A DNA stretch of 64,000 bases from Pseudomonas sp. RC10 (GTDB taxonomy: Bacteria > Pseudomonadota > Gammaproteobacteria > Pseudomonadales > Pseudomonadaceae), in the NCBI RefSeq assembly GCF_038397775.1, contig NZ_CP151650.1, positions 5,146,001 through 5,210,000 on the forward strand, read 5' to 3'. Shown piece by piece: positions 17,730-26,094 of this stretch. The translations under genes were made by a program, and so were the position numbers. Every line of letters begins with the position of its first letter. Positions within the stretch are counted from its first letter, which is position 1. The notes beneath the pieces are model-generated. The model saw only the letters and a list, made by a program, of their open reading frames with translations, did not search any database and was not told where the DNA came from.

Positions 17730-18358
17730 TCGACTTCGACCTCGAATGGCGTCGGATCGCCACAGCCCACACGCACGACTTGCGGCTCGTCTTCGGACAG
17801 GTTGATGACCGTGGACGCCGAAATGCCGCCCTCGCCGCCGTCGATGATCAGATCGACGTGGTGTTCGAGGACTTGGCGCATCTCGTAGGGATCGCTCATG
17901 GGCAGGTCTTCACCCGGCATGATCAGGCTGACGCTCATCAACGGCTCGTTGAGCTCCTGCAACAGCGCCTGCGCAATGGGGTGCTGCGGCACGCGCAGGC
18001 CGATGGTGCGGCGCTTGGGGTGCAGCAACAGGCGCGGCACTTCGCGGGTCGCGCCGAGGATGAACGTGTACGGGCCGGGGGTGTGGGCTTTCAGCAGCCG
18101 GAACGCAGCGGTGTCCACCTTGGCGAAGAGCCCCAGTTGCGACAGGTCGCAGCACATCAGGGTGAAATTGTGCTTGTCGTCCAGATTGCGCAGGCGTCGA
18201 ATGCGGTCCAGCGCGCCTTTGTCGCCCATCTGGCAACCCAGCGCGTAGGACGAATCGGTCGGATACACCACCAGCCCGCCAGCCCGAATGATTTCCACGG
18301 CCTGTTTGATCAGGCGCGGTTGCGGGTTTTCCGGGTGGACCTGGAAAAATTGACTCAC
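17726..18358 (-). CDS. YciO/Sua5/YrdC family protein (L-threonylcarbamoyladenylate synthase type)
   Basis: The GTG at 18358 gives 210 residues starting SQFFQVHPENPQPRL, as in YciO. It has a GGAAGA ribosome site, whereas the ATG at 18394 would overlap the upstream gene by 23 bases. The core has VYPTDSSYALGCQM (about 28-41), LMCCDLSQLG and RRTIGLRVPQHPIAQALLQE, the dsRNA-binding-like YrdC fold. Sua5 and TsaC make threonylcarbamoyl-AMP for t6A in tRNA. YciO members share the fold, but their role in t6A is uncertain and TsaC is usually encoded elsewhere. It lies directly upstream of scpA. Confidence 0.85.
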   Translation of the reverse strand: MSQFFQVHPENPQPRLIKQAVEIIRAGGLVVYPTDSSYALGCQMGDKGALDRIRRLRNLDDKHNFTLMCCDLSQLGLFAKVDTAAFRLLKAHTPGPYTFILGATREVPRLLLHPKRRTIGLRVPQHPIAQALLQELNEPLMSVSLIMPGEDLPMSDPYEMRQVLEHHVDLIIDGGEGGISASTVINLSEDEPQVVRVGCGDPTPFEVEVE

Positions 18359-18371
18359 GGTATCTTCCTGT

Positions 18372-19232
18372 TCAGACGGCAGTAGGCTGGTCATGTTTGA
18401 ATCGTCCCCATAGTGGCGGCAGATCCTCCGGCAACGGGCGGTAGACGCCTATCTCGGACCAGGCGCCAGGCGCATGAAAATCACTGCCGGCGCTGACCAG
18501 CAGACCGAATTCACGGGCCAGAATGGCCAGGCTGCCCACCTGTTCGGCGGGTTGCAGGCCGTTGACCACTTCTATCGCATGACCGCCAGCCTGGATGAAA
18601 TCGGCGACCAGTTTGCGACGCTTGCTGCGGGTAAAGTCGTAATGCCACGGGTGCGCCAGACTGACCCACGCGCCCGCTGCGCGCAACGTCGCGACGGTGT
18701 CTTCGAGAGTGGGCCAGTGCTGTTTGACGTCGCCCAGCTTGCCAGCGCCCAGCCATTTGCGGAACGCTTCGGCGCGATCCTTCACGAAACCTTCATTGAC
18801 CAGAAAGTCGGCAAAATGCGGACGGGCCGGTGCATTGCCGCTGTCACCCAGTGCTTGCTGCACCGCACGGGCACCTTCCAGCGCGCCGGGCATACCTTTC
18901 ATCGCCAATTTGCGACTGATTTCTTCAGCGCGCAACCAGCGGCCAGTGTGCAATTGCTCAATAGCGTCGAGCAAAGGCCGGGCATCGACATTAAAGCCGT
19001 ACCCGAGAATATGGATGGTGGCACCGCCCCAAGTGCAGGACAGCTCGATGCCGTTGATCAACTGCATATCGAGTGCACGCGCCGCCGTGCGGGCTTCTTC
19101 GAGGCCTTCGATGGTGTCGTGATCGGTCAGCGCGAGCACCCGGACGCCGTTCTCATGGGCACGGGCGACGAGTGCCGCAGGCGCTAGGGCGCCGTCGGAA
19201 GCGGTACTGTGGCAGTGCAGGTCGACATTCAT
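18372..19232 (-). CDS. PHP-domain nucleotide phosphatase/RNase (YciV/RnaM)
   Basis: The 286-residue PHP protein carries metal ligands in DLHCHSTASDG (4-14), ALTDHDT (35-41), GIELS and AHPWHY, and near the C-terminus SDFHAPG. The family includes YciV (RnaM), reported to remove 5' nucleotides from short RNAs and to cleave 3',5'-bisphosphate nucleotides with Mn2+. The N-terminus starts MNVDLHCH. It is upstream of the YciO gene with a gap of 13 bases, the same order as in many gammaproteobacteria. Confidence 0.9.
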   Translation of the reverse strand: MNVDLHCHSTASDGALAPAALVARAHENGVRVLALTDHDTIEGLEEARTAARALDMQLINGIELSCTWGGATIHILGYGFNVDARPLLDAIEQLHTGRWLRAEEISRKLAMKGMPGALEGARAVQQALGDSGNAPARPHFADFLVNEGFVKDRAEAFRKWLGAGKLGDVKQHWPTLEDTVATLRAAGAWVSLAHPWHYDFTRSKRRKLVADFIQAGGHAIEVVNGLQPAEQVGSLAILAREFGLLVSAGSDFHAPGAWSEIGVYRPLPEDLPPLWGRFKHDQPTAV

Positions 19233-19297
19233 AGGGGCGCTTTCGCAGTCATTGATGTTTGTTATTATGCCGCCACATCCAGCTTCTGGCTCTTACT

Positions 19298-19906
19298 GTG
19301 AAACAATTCATCGATTTCATCCCGCTTATCCTGTTTTTCATCGTCTACAAAATCAGTCCCCAAGCCGTCGATATCCTTGGCCACAGCATCATGGTCGGCG
19401 GGATTTTCAGCGCCACCGCCGTGCTGATCGCCAGCTCCATCGTCGTCTACGGCATCCTCTACATCCAGCAAGGCAAGCTTGAGAAGAGCCAATGGCTGAC
19501 CCTCGCCGGGTGCCTGGTGTTCGGCAGCCTGACCCTCGCCTTTCACAGCGAGACCTTCCTTAAATGGAAGGCCCCGGTGGTCAACTGGATCTTCGCGCTG
19601 GTCTTCGCGGGCAGCCACTTCATCGGCGACCGCCTGCTGATCCAGCGGATCATGGGACACGCGCTGACCTTGCCTCAGTCAGTCTGGATCAAACTGAACA
19701 TCGCGTGGATCGTGTTCTTTCTGTTCTGCGGCGCTGCGAATTTGTACGTCGCGTTCACGTACCAGGATTTCTGGGTCGACTTCAAAGTCTTCGGCAGCCT
19801 AGGCATGACCCTGCTGTTCCTGATCGGCCAGGGCATCTACCTGGCCCGTCATCTTCACGATGCCGACCCATCGACCCAGCCTTCCACAAAAAAGACAGAG
19901 GACTGA
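19298..19906 (+). CDS. yciB: Inner membrane septation protein YciB
   Basis: The start is GTG at 19298, giving 202 residues beginning [19 protein letters not shown], as in YciB; the longer frame adds a non-conserved stretch. Five hydrophobic helices are visible. The protein sits in the inner membrane and is involved in cell-envelope synthesis and septation in enterics. It is divergent from the PHP gene, with a 65-base gap that should hold both promoters. The yciI gene follows after one base. Confidence 0.92.
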   Translation: MKQFIDFIPLILFFIVYKISPQAVDILGHSIMVGGIFSATAVLIASSIVVYGILYIQQGKLEKSQWLTLAGCLVFGSLTLAFHSETFLKWKAPVVNWIFALVFAGSHFIGDRLLIQRIMGHALTLPQSVWIKLNIAWIVFFLFCGAANLYVAFTYQDFWVDFKVFGSLGMTLLFLIGQGIYLARHLHDADPSTQPSTKKTED

Positions 19907-19907
19907 C

Positions 19908-20207
19908 ATGCTCTACGCCATCGTCGCAACGGACGTCGCCAACTCGCTGGAAAAACGCATTGAAGCGCGCCCTGCGCATCTGGAGCGCCTGACCGCGCTG
20001 AAAAACGAAGGCCGCATCGTGCTGGCAGGGCCGCTGCCTGCGGTCGACAGCAACGATCCCGGCGCTGCGGGTTTCACCGGCAGCCTGATCGTCGCCGAGT
20101 TCGCCTCCCTCAGCGCCGCACAGGCCTGGGCCGATGCTGATCCGTACATCAAGGCGGGTGTTTACGACCACGTCGTCGTCAAGCCGTTCAAGCAAGTCCT
20201 GCCTTAA
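19908..20207 (+). CDS. yciI: YciI family protein
   Basis: The ATG at 19908 gives 99 residues: [28 protein letters not shown], then [33 protein letters not shown] and [12 protein letters not shown]. The His and Asp in these strands define the YciI ferredoxin-like fold. The family has no settled role; a Haemophilus homologue has been linked to thiolase-like chemistry and others to stress. It is cotranscribed with yciB. Confidence 0.9.
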   Translation: MLYAIVATDVANSLEKRIEARPAHLERLTALKNEGRIVLAGPLPAVDSNDPGAAGFTGSLIVAEFASLSAAQAWADADPYIKAGVYDHVVVKPFKQVLP

Positions 20208-20218
20208 CCTCGCTTTAC

Positions 20219-20245
20219 GACCGGGCCGCTCTTGGATGCCCGGTC
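20219..20245 (+). terminator. Weak hairpin terminator after yciI
   Basis: GACCGGGC and GCCCGGTC form an 8-bp stem with an 11-base loop 11 bases after the yciI stop. No T-run follows, so termination is uncertain. The stretch 20246-20437 upstream of the next gene shows no other feature. Confidence 0.5.
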
Positions 20246-20437
20246 GCGTTCATACACCCTTCGGCCAGAATCAAATGCCCGAGCCAGCCGACCATTCGGC
20301 AGAAGCACATACCTCGCCACCCGCCTCCCGCCTTCACTCCTGTTGCTCATTATTCGCATCCCGATGCCGATAGCCTGCCAAACGCCCAATAAAACCGGCG
20401 CAGTCATCAGGTGCCGCCCGAACAATCAGGAGTTCAG

Positions 20438-20857
20438 ATGCGTCCACGTCAATGGTGTGTACTGGCGGTCGCGCTGACCGTTTCAGCGATCAGCGTCGAG
20501 ATTCGCGCCGACGATACGAACGATGCCGTCAGCCAGACGCTGCCCTTGCCCAGCACAGCGAGTCAGCTGACCGACCTGCGTCAGCGTCTGGCCGACAGCG
20601 AAAAACAACGGGAAGCGTTGACCCTTCAATTGCAGAATGCCGACACTGAACGTGAAAGTATTCTGGTCGGACGTCTGCGTCAGGAGAACCAAAGGCTTAA
20701 ACTGCAGCTCAAAGAAGCGCAGTCGGTCATGCCTGCGCGCGTACTGACCGAGCAACAACAATGGTTCGTCACAGGGGGCGGCGTTGCAATGATCGCCCTG
20801 CTGTGCGGTATCTTTGCCAGCGGCTGGCGTAGACAGCGTCGGCAATGGCTAAATTGA
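20438..20857 (+). CDS. Coiled-coil protein with C-terminal membrane anchor
   Basis: The ATG at 20438 gives 139 residues: a signal-like N-terminus (WCVLAVALTVSAISVEIRA), a long Leu/Gln/Glu coiled coil (about 40-95: LTDLRQRLADSEKQREALTL, then RQENQRLKLQLKEAQ), and a C-terminal helix WFVTGGGVAMIALLCGIFAS followed by a basic end WRRQRRQW. This layout matches the last part of YgiM-like SH3-and-anchor proteins, but the SH3 domain is missing. It is probably exported to the periplasm and anchored by its C-terminus. It lies eight bases upstream of the response regulator gene. Confidence 0.72.
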   Translation: MRPRQWCVLAVALTVSAISVEIRADDTNDAVSQTLPLPSTASQLTDLRQRLADSEKQREALTLQLQNADTERESILVGRLRQENQRLKLQLKEAQSVMPARVLTEQQQWFVTGGGVAMIALLCGIFASGWRRQRRQWLN

Positions 20858-20864
20858 GTGAGTC

Positions 20865-21542
20865 ATGAGCGAGCTGTTACTTATTGATGATGACCAGGAG
20901 CTGTGCGAGCTCCTGAGCAGTTGGTTGAGCCAGGAAGGCTTCGTGGTGCACGCTTGCCACGATGGCCAGAGCGCCCGCAAGGCGCTCGCCGAATCCTCCC
21001 CTGCCGCCGTGGTGCTGGACGTGATGCTGCCCGATGGCAGCGGTCTGGAGTTGCTCAAGCAATTGCGCACCGATCACCCCGACCTTCCTGTGCTGATGCT
21101 CTCGGCCCGCGGCGAGCCGCTGGACCGCATCCTCGGTCTGGAACTCGGTGCCGACGATTACCTGGCCAAGCCCTGCGATCCCCGTGAGCTCACCGCCCGC
21201 CTGCGCGCCGTGTTGCGCCGCAGTCACCCGACGGCGGTGTCTAGCCAGATCGAGCTGGGCGACCTGTGCTTCAGCCCGGCCCGGGGCGTAGTCACCATCG
21301 ACGACCAGGAATTCACCCTGACCGTGTCTGAAGCGCGCCTGCTCGAAGCCTTGCTCGGCCAACCCGGCGAGCCGCTGGAAAAGCAGGAACTCGCGCAACT
21401 GGCGCTAGGCCGCAAGCTGACCCTCTACGACCGCAGCCTGGACATGCACGTCAGCAACCTGCGCAAAAAGATCGGGCCCCATGCCGACGGCAGACCGCGA
21501 ATCGTGGCGTTGCGCAGCCGCGGCTATTACTACGCCCCCTAG
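20865..21542 (+). CDS. OmpR/PhoB-family response regulator (CpxR-like)
   Basis: The 225-residue regulator has a receiver domain (about 3-115) with the acidic pair LLIDDD, the phosphoacceptor in VVLDVMLPDGSG (about residue 51-52) and LGADDYLAKPCDPREL carrying the conserved Lys. A winged-helix DNA-binding domain follows (about 130-222), ending VALRSRGYYYAP. The closest pattern is CpxR. The kinase and a Spy/CpxP protein follow, and a CpxR-type box lies between. It probably responds to envelope stress. Confidence 0.88.
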   Translation: MSELLLIDDDQELCELLSSWLSQEGFVVHACHDGQSARKALAESSPAAVVLDVMLPDGSGLELLKQLRTDHPDLPVLMLSARGEPLDRILGLELGADDYLAKPCDPRELTARLRAVLRRSHPTAVSSQIELGDLCFSPARGVVTIDDQEFTLTVSEARLLEALLGQPGEPLEKQELAQLALGRKLTLYDRSLDMHVSNLRKKIGPHADGRPRIVALRSRGYYYAP

Positions 21543-21548
21543 CGGGAA

Positions 21549-21638
21549 AGCTGCGAGTTTTAAGCTGCAAGCTGCAAGTAAAAGCAGAAGCAGAGCCGTG
21601 CGCGGACAGCTTGTAGCTTGCAGCTCGAAACTCGCGGC
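21549..21638. repeat. Palindromic repeat GCTGCAAGCTGCAAG type
   Basis: AGCTGCGAGTTTTAAGCTGCAAG... faces CTTGTAGCTTGCAGCTCGAAACTCG across about 40 bases, giving an imperfect stem of about 30 bp right after the response regulator gene. Transcriptional read-through may be limited here. Confidence 0.6.
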
Positions 21639-21660
21639 GCCCCCCTTCCCTTGCATCTGA

Positions 21661-21698
21661 GTAAATACGCCGGGGCGCCGTCTTTACTCAGGCTTTAC
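21661..21698. promoter_or_regulatory. Putative CpxR boxes upstream of spy-like gene
   Basis: TTTACTCAGGCTTTAC (21683-21698), which on the other strand is GTAAA-N6-GTAAA, matches the CpxR consensus (GTAAA with 5-6 bases between half-sites). An extra GTAAA lies at 21661-21665. The site is 84 bases before the Spy-like ATG at 21782. No footprint is known. Confidence 0.6.
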
Positions 21699-21781
21699 GC
21701 ACGGCTGACCTCGCTTGACCTTGATCTCCCTAAACTGGCCACAACCGGCACAGAGCCGGATTCGAGACAAGGAGATACACC

Positions 21782-22228
21782 ATGCGTAAGACTCTGATGG
21801 CTTTGATGTTCGCCGCTGCCCTGCCTGCCGTTGCGATGGCTGCTGCGCCTACCGACGGCGGTCACATGGGTGGCCCTGGCGGTCCAGGCTTTGACGGTCC
21901 TGGCATGCACCACCACAAAGGCCCGTTCGACAAACTCAACCTGACCCCGGAACAGCGTCAGCAAGTCGGCAAGCTGATGGGCGATCAATGGCACAGCCGT
22001 TCCGACATCACCCACAAGTACCTGGCCAAGCTGTCGCCCGCCGACCAGAAAGCGATGAAGGATGAGATCGCGGCCAAACAGGCAAAAACCCAGGCCGACG
22101 TTCGCGCCCTGCTGACCCCGGACCAGCAAAAGACGTTTGACCAAATGCAGAAAGATCGCGAACAACGTCGCGCTGATCGCGCCGAGTTCGAAGCCTGGAA
22201 AGCGCAAAAGGCGCAGAAGACGCAGTAA
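21782..22228 (+). CDS. Spy/CpxP family periplasmic protein
   Basis: The 148-residue protein has a signal peptide (MRKTLMALMFAAALPAVAMA), a Gly/His-rich linker (about 27-45), and two LTxxQ motifs, the family hallmark: LTPEQRQQVGKLM (about 54) and LTPDQQKTFDQM (about 119). Spy and CpxP are periplasmic chaperones or Cpx feedback inhibitors; LTxxQ helices form the cradle. An AAGGAGATAC ribosome site is clear. It sits between the response regulator and histidine kinase genes, so a role in feedback on that sensor is likely. Confidence 0.88.
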   Translation: MRKTLMALMFAAALPAVAMAAAPTDGGHMGGPGGPGFDGPGMHHHKGPFDKLNLTPEQRQQVGKLMGDQWHSRSDITHKYLAKLSPADQKAMKDEIAAKQAKTQADVRALLTPDQQKTFDQMQKDREQRRADRAEFEAWKAQKAQKTQ

Positions 22229-22261
22229 CCCGCACCGCGGCGCTGCTTTACACTCCCCCAA

Positions 22262-22296
22262 CCCGACACGCTCTCCCCGGCGTGTCGGGCTGTTTT
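22262..22296 (+). terminator. Rho-independent terminator after spy-like gene
   Basis: The 10-bp stem CCCGACACGC/GCGTGTCGGG has an 8-base loop and is followed by CTGTTTT. It lies between the Spy-like gene and the kinase. Confidence 0.85.
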
Positions 22297-22324
22297 CATT
22301 GCGGGATCGGACCGAGGGCTACAC

Positions 22325-23656
22325 GTGCGTTCATTATTCTGGCGAATCCTGGCGAGCTTCTGGCTCGCGATCGCATTGGTGGCGGGTCTCTCGATCCTGC
22401 TGGGGCACATGCTCAATCAGGACGCCTGGATTCTCAGCCGCCACCCCGGCCTGCACAACCTGCCGGAGAAATGGACGACGCTGTACGAAGACCAGGGCGA
22501 AGGCCCGGCGCAGGACTTTCTGCAAAACCTCAAGCGCAAATACCATATTGACGTTCAGGTGCTGAACGACAGTGGCGAAGCGGTGATCCCCGGCACCTTC
22601 CCTCCCCGCGCAGCGGCCTTCGAAGCCCGTCAGAAGGACGACCCACGGCAATTGCCATGGCGCCGCCTGACCGCTGAATACACCAGCCCGAAAACCAGCG
22701 AAACCTACCTGCTGATCTACCGTATCCCGCATCCCGAATTGGACGCGTGGCATCGAGGCAGCCTGATCTGGCCGCTCAGTGCGCTGGGCATCGCGTTGGT
22801 GGTGCTGACCCTGTTCAGCCTGTTCGTCACGCTGTCGATCACCCGCCCCTTGAGCCGTTTGCGCGGTGCCGTGCATGACTTGGGACAGACGACGTACCAG
22901 CAGAACAGCCTCGCGCAGCTGGCCAACCGTCGCGATGAATTCGGCGTACTGGCCCATGACTTCAACCGCATGGGCGCACGCCTGCAAAGCCTGATCAGCA
23001 GCCAGCGTCAGTTGCTGCGTGACGTTTCCCACGAACTGCGCTCCCCGCTCGCACGCCTTCGCATCGCCTTGGCCCTCGCCGAGCGCGCCGGACCGGATGA
23101 ACGGGAAAAGCTGTGGCCACGATTGACCCGCGAATGCGATCGGCTGGAAGAATTGATCAGCGAGATTCTGGCGCTGGCACGACTGGACGCTGACATGGGT
23201 AATGCCGCGCCGATCGATCTGCCGGGGCTGTTGCATCACCTGAAAGCCGAAACCGAGCTGGGCGGCACCGAGCAAGTGGTGACGGTGAAATCGCAACCGG
23301 GGGCGCAGTTGCAAGGCTGGCCCAACGTGCTGGAACGGGCGCTGGATAACCTTTTGCGCAACGCCCTGCGCTTCAACCCGGCGGGACAGCCCATCGAGCT
23401 GAGCGCGCGGACCTCCGAAGAAGGGTTGCGTATCAGCGTGCGCGATCACGGACCGGGAGTGAGCGCCGAGCACCTGTCGCAGTTGGGCGAGCCCTTCTAC
23501 CGGGCGCCGAACCAGACCGCGCCGGGTTATGGCCTGGGCCTGGCCATCGCCAAACGCGCTGCGGAAAAGCATGGCGGAGTTCTGGTGTTCGAGAATCACC
23601 CGCAGGGCGGGTTTGTGGCGAGTATCGTGGTGCCGCGCGAACCGAACACCCCATAA
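22325..23656 (+). CDS. Sensor histidine kinase (CpxA-like)
   Basis: The start is GTG at 22325. The 443-residue protein has a first membrane helix (about 8-28), a periplasmic loop, a second helix (about 150-170), a HAMP segment with RPLSRLRGAV, the phosphoacceptor His in RDVSHELRSPLARLRI (about 238), and ATP-binding boxes NLLRNALRF (N), DHGPGVS (G1) and GYGLGLAIAKRAAEKHGG (G2). It is the cognate sensor of the CpxR-like regulator. A terminator separates it from the spy-like gene, so its own promoter probably lies within the 28 bases after that or read-through occurs. A REP pair follows. Confidence 0.88.
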   Translation: MRSLFWRILASFWLAIALVAGLSILLGHMLNQDAWILSRHPGLHNLPEKWTTLYEDQGEGPAQDFLQNLKRKYHIDVQVLNDSGEAVIPGTFPPRAAAFEARQKDDPRQLPWRRLTAEYTSPKTSETYLLIYRIPHPELDAWHRGSLIWPLSALGIALVVLTLFSLFVTLSITRPLSRLRGAVHDLGQTTYQQNSLAQLANRRDEFGVLAHDFNRMGARLQSLISSQRQLLRDVSHELRSPLARLRIALALAERAGPDEREKLWPRLTRECDRLEELISEILALARLDADMGNAAPIDLPGLLHHLKAETELGGTEQVVTVKSQPGAQLQGWPNVLERALDNLLRNALRFNPAGQPIELSARTSEEGLRISVRDHGPGVSAEHLSQLGEPFYRAPNQTAPGYGLGLAIAKRAAEKHGGVLVFENHPQGGFVASIVVPREPNTP

Positions 23657-23686
23657 CTGACACGCCCTGCTTCTGGCCGAAGGCCG

Positions 23687-23776
23687 TGGGAGCCGGCTTG
23701 CTGGCGAAAGCGGGAGCTCAGTAACATCGGCGGTGGCTGACACACCGCTTTCGCCAGCAAGCCGGCTCCCACAGGA
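23687..23776. repeat. REP-like inverted pair, type GGAGCCGGCTTGCTGGCG
   Basis: GGGAGCCGGCTTGCTGGCGA and TCGCCAGCAAGCCGGCTCCC are complementary across about 50 bases, as at 15922. The flanking GGCCGAAGGCC motif is also seen near other REPs. Confidence 0.8.
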
Positions 23777-23786
23777 TGTCTGGCGT

Positions 23787-24347
23787 TTACCCCTGCCACG
23801 CACTCACGAAATCCGCCACATCCGGCTTTTGCGCCTCACGAGGCGGGTTCTGAGGGGTGCCGAGGTACAGAAACGCGACCACCTCTTCATCCGCCGCCAG
23901 ACCCAATCCTTTCGCCACGTACGCCGAATACGAGAGCTCGCCCGTGCGCCAGACCGCGCCCACACCCAACGCATACGCTGCCAGCAGCACGCCATGGGCC
24001 GCGCAACCTGCGGTGATCACCTGCTCTTTCTTGGGCACCTTGTAGTGATCGGTCAGCTTGGCGATCACCACGACCACCAGTGGCGCACGCAATGGGCCGA
24101 GACGCGCTTTCTCCAGCGCCTTTTCATCCGCCGCGCCATCGCTTTCAAGCAGCGACTGAGCCAGCAGCTCGCCCATGCGATTGCGTGCGTCACCTTCCAC
24201 GGTCAGAAAACGATAGGGCCGCAAGCCGCCATGGTCAGGTGCCCGCAGGGCTGCGCCGAAGAGAATCTCGCGCTGTGCAGCGTCCGGGGCTGGCTCGACC
24301 AGCCGGGGAACAGACACGCGATTGAGCAATACGTCGAGCGCTTCCAT
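23787..24347 (-). CDS. Nitroreductase family protein (YdjA-like)
   Basis: The ATG at 24347 (MEALDVLLNRVSVPRL) gives 186 residues and has an AGGAGA ribosome site; the longer frame lacks homology. FMN-binding motifs typical for the YdjA group are present: ALRAPDHGGLRPYRFLTVEG (about 32-51) and GLGLAADEEVVAFLYLGTPQ (about 151-170). It is a soluble flavoprotein that reduces nitro compounds or quinones; the physiological substrate is unknown. It converges with the kinase gene across a REP. Confidence 0.87.
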   Translation of the reverse strand: MEALDVLLNRVSVPRLVEPAPDAAQREILFGAALRAPDHGGLRPYRFLTVEGDARNRMGELLAQSLLESDGAADEKALEKARLGPLRAPLVVVVIAKLTDHYKVPKKEQVITAGCAAHGVLLAAYALGVGAVWRTGELSYSAYVAKGLGLAADEEVVAFLYLGTPQNPPREAQKPDVADFVSAWQG

Positions 24348-24522
24348 TGAGTCGTCTCCTGAAAATTGATGGGGCATTGTAGTGCCGCAAACGCCTTCTT
24401 GAACTTCAATAACGAATGACAGTAGCAATTACTTACACGACACTCGGAAAAGCCCTCGTTTTACACGATTCGACTGCCGGGTAGAATGTGCGGCCTCCTC
24501 CTTCACAGATCAGAGCGACTGC

Positions 24523-25977
24523 ATGGCGTTGCCGACCCTCCGCATCATCGGCTTCATTATCGGCATCTTCCTCATCACCCTGGCCATCGCCATGGTCGTG
24601 CCCATGGTGACGCTGGTGATCTTCGACCGAACCCGCGACATGCCCTCGTTTCTCTGGTCGAGCATGATCACCTTTATCGCCGGGTTGGCGCTCGTGGGCC
24701 AGGGGCGGCCCGAACACGTGCACTTGCGTCCACGGGACATGTACCTGCTCACCGTCAGCAGTTGGGTGGTTGTCTGCATATTTGCGGCGCTGCCGTTTCT
24801 GTTGACCCAGCACATCAGCTACACCGATTCGTTTTTTGAGAGCATGTCCGGCATCACGGCCACCGGCTCTACGGTGCTGAGCGGGCTGGACACCATGTCG
24901 CCGGGGATTCTGATCTGGCGCTCGCTGCTGCACTGGCTCGGGGGCATCGGCTTCATCGGGATGGCGGTGGCGATTCTGCCCTTGCTGCGCATCGGTGGCA
25001 TGCGGCTGTTTCAGACCGAGTCGTCGGACCGTTCCGAAAAGGTCATGCCGCGCTCGCACATGGTCGCCAAGTTCATCGTGCTGGTGTACGTCGGCTTCAC
25101 CGTAATCGGCAGCGTCGCGTTCTGGTGGGCAGGCATGAGCCTGTTCGACGCGATCAACCACGCGATGTCGGCGATTTCCACAGGCGGTTTTTCCACCTCC
25201 GACCTGTCCCTCGCCAAATGGCCACAACCCTCCGTGCACTGGGTGGCGATCGTGATGATGATCCTCGGCAGCCTGCCCTTCACCCTGTACGTCGCGACGT
25301 TGCGCGGGCACCGCAAGGCGTTGATCAAGGATGAGCAAGTACGAGGTTTCATCGGTCTGCTGCTGGTGACCTGGCTGGTGATGACGCTCTGGTATTGGGC
25401 CACCACCGACCTGCCGTGGTACGACGCCCTGCGCCATGTGGCGTTGAACGTCACGTCGGTGATCACCACCACGGGCTTCGCGCTGGGCGACTACAGCCTG
25501 TGGGGCAATTTTTCGCTGATGTTTTTCTTCTACATCGGCTTCATCGGCGGCTGCTCGGGCTCGACAGCGGGTGGCGTGAAGGTGTTCCGGTTTCAGGTCG
25601 CCTACATCCTGCTCAAGGCCAACCTCAATCAACTGATTCATCCTCGGGCGGTGATCAAGCAAAAGTACAACGGCCATCGCCTGGACGAAGAAATCGTGCG
25701 GTCGATCCTGACATTCTCGTTTTTCTTTACGTTCACCATCTGCCTGATCGCATTGCTCCTGTCGTTGCTGGGGCTGGACTGGATGACCGCACTCACCGGC
25801 GCGGCAAGTACCGTGTCAGGCGTGGGCCCGGGCTTGGGCGAAACCATCGGCCCGGCGGGCAACTTCGCGACCCTGCCGGATGCGGCGAAATGGATCTTGT
25901 CGTTGGGGATGCTGCTGGGGCGGCTGGAAATCATCACCGTGCTGGTGCTGTGCGTTCCGGCGTTTTGGCGGCATTGA
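24523..25977 (+). CDS. TrkH/TrkI-type potassium uptake protein
   Basis: The 484-residue protein has about 10-12 membrane helices arranged as four M1-P-M2 repeats. Selectivity filter-like segments are visible: MSGITATGSTVLSG (about 106-119), AISTGGFSTSD, VITTTGFALGD and AASTVSGVGPGLG. These match the TrkH/KtrB family that moves K+ (with H+) across the inner membrane, regulated by cytosolic TrkA encoded elsewhere. An REP follows the stop. Confidence 0.92.
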   Translation: MALPTLRIIGFIIGIFLITLAIAMVVPMVTLVIFDRTRDMPSFLWSSMITFIAGLALVGQGRPEHVHLRPRDMYLLTVSSWVVVCIFAALPFLLTQHISYTDSFFESMSGITATGSTVLSGLDTMSPGILIWRSLLHWLGGIGFIGMAVAILPLLRIGGMRLFQTESSDRSEKVMPRSHMVAKFIVLVYVGFTVIGSVAFWWAGMSLFDAINHAMSAISTGGFSTSDLSLAKWPQPSVHWVAIVMMILGSLPFTLYVATLRGHRKALIKDEQVRGFIGLLLVTWLVMTLWYWATTDLPWYDALRHVALNVTSVITTTGFALGDYSLWGNFSLMFFFYIGFIGGCSGSTAGGVKVFRFQVAYILLKANLNQLIHPRAVIKQKYNGHRLDEEIVRSILTFSFFFTFTICLIALLLSLLGLDWMTALTGAASTVSGVGPGLGETIGPAGNFATLPDAAKWILSLGMLLGRLEIITVLVLCVPAFWRH

Positions 25978-25994
25978 AGCCTCGATTGGCCCCT

Positions 25995-26083
25995 GCAGGA
26001 GTGAGCTTGCTCGCGATTGCGTCCGCCCGCTCACGGCATCTGTGACTGACGCACCGCGATCGCGAGCAAGCTCACTCCTACAA
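25995..26083. repeat. REP-like inverted pair, type GGAGTGAGCTTGCTCGCGAT
   Basis: AGGAGTGAGCTTGCTCGCGA and TCGCGAGCAAGCTCACTCCT face each other across about 50 bases. It lies between convergent genes. Confidence 0.8.
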
Positions 26084-26094
26084 AACATCGACCG

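Noticed and set aside
22334..23803. 489-codon minus-strand frame opposite the histidine kinase gene
   Set aside because: It shows no motif and runs through a REP pair.
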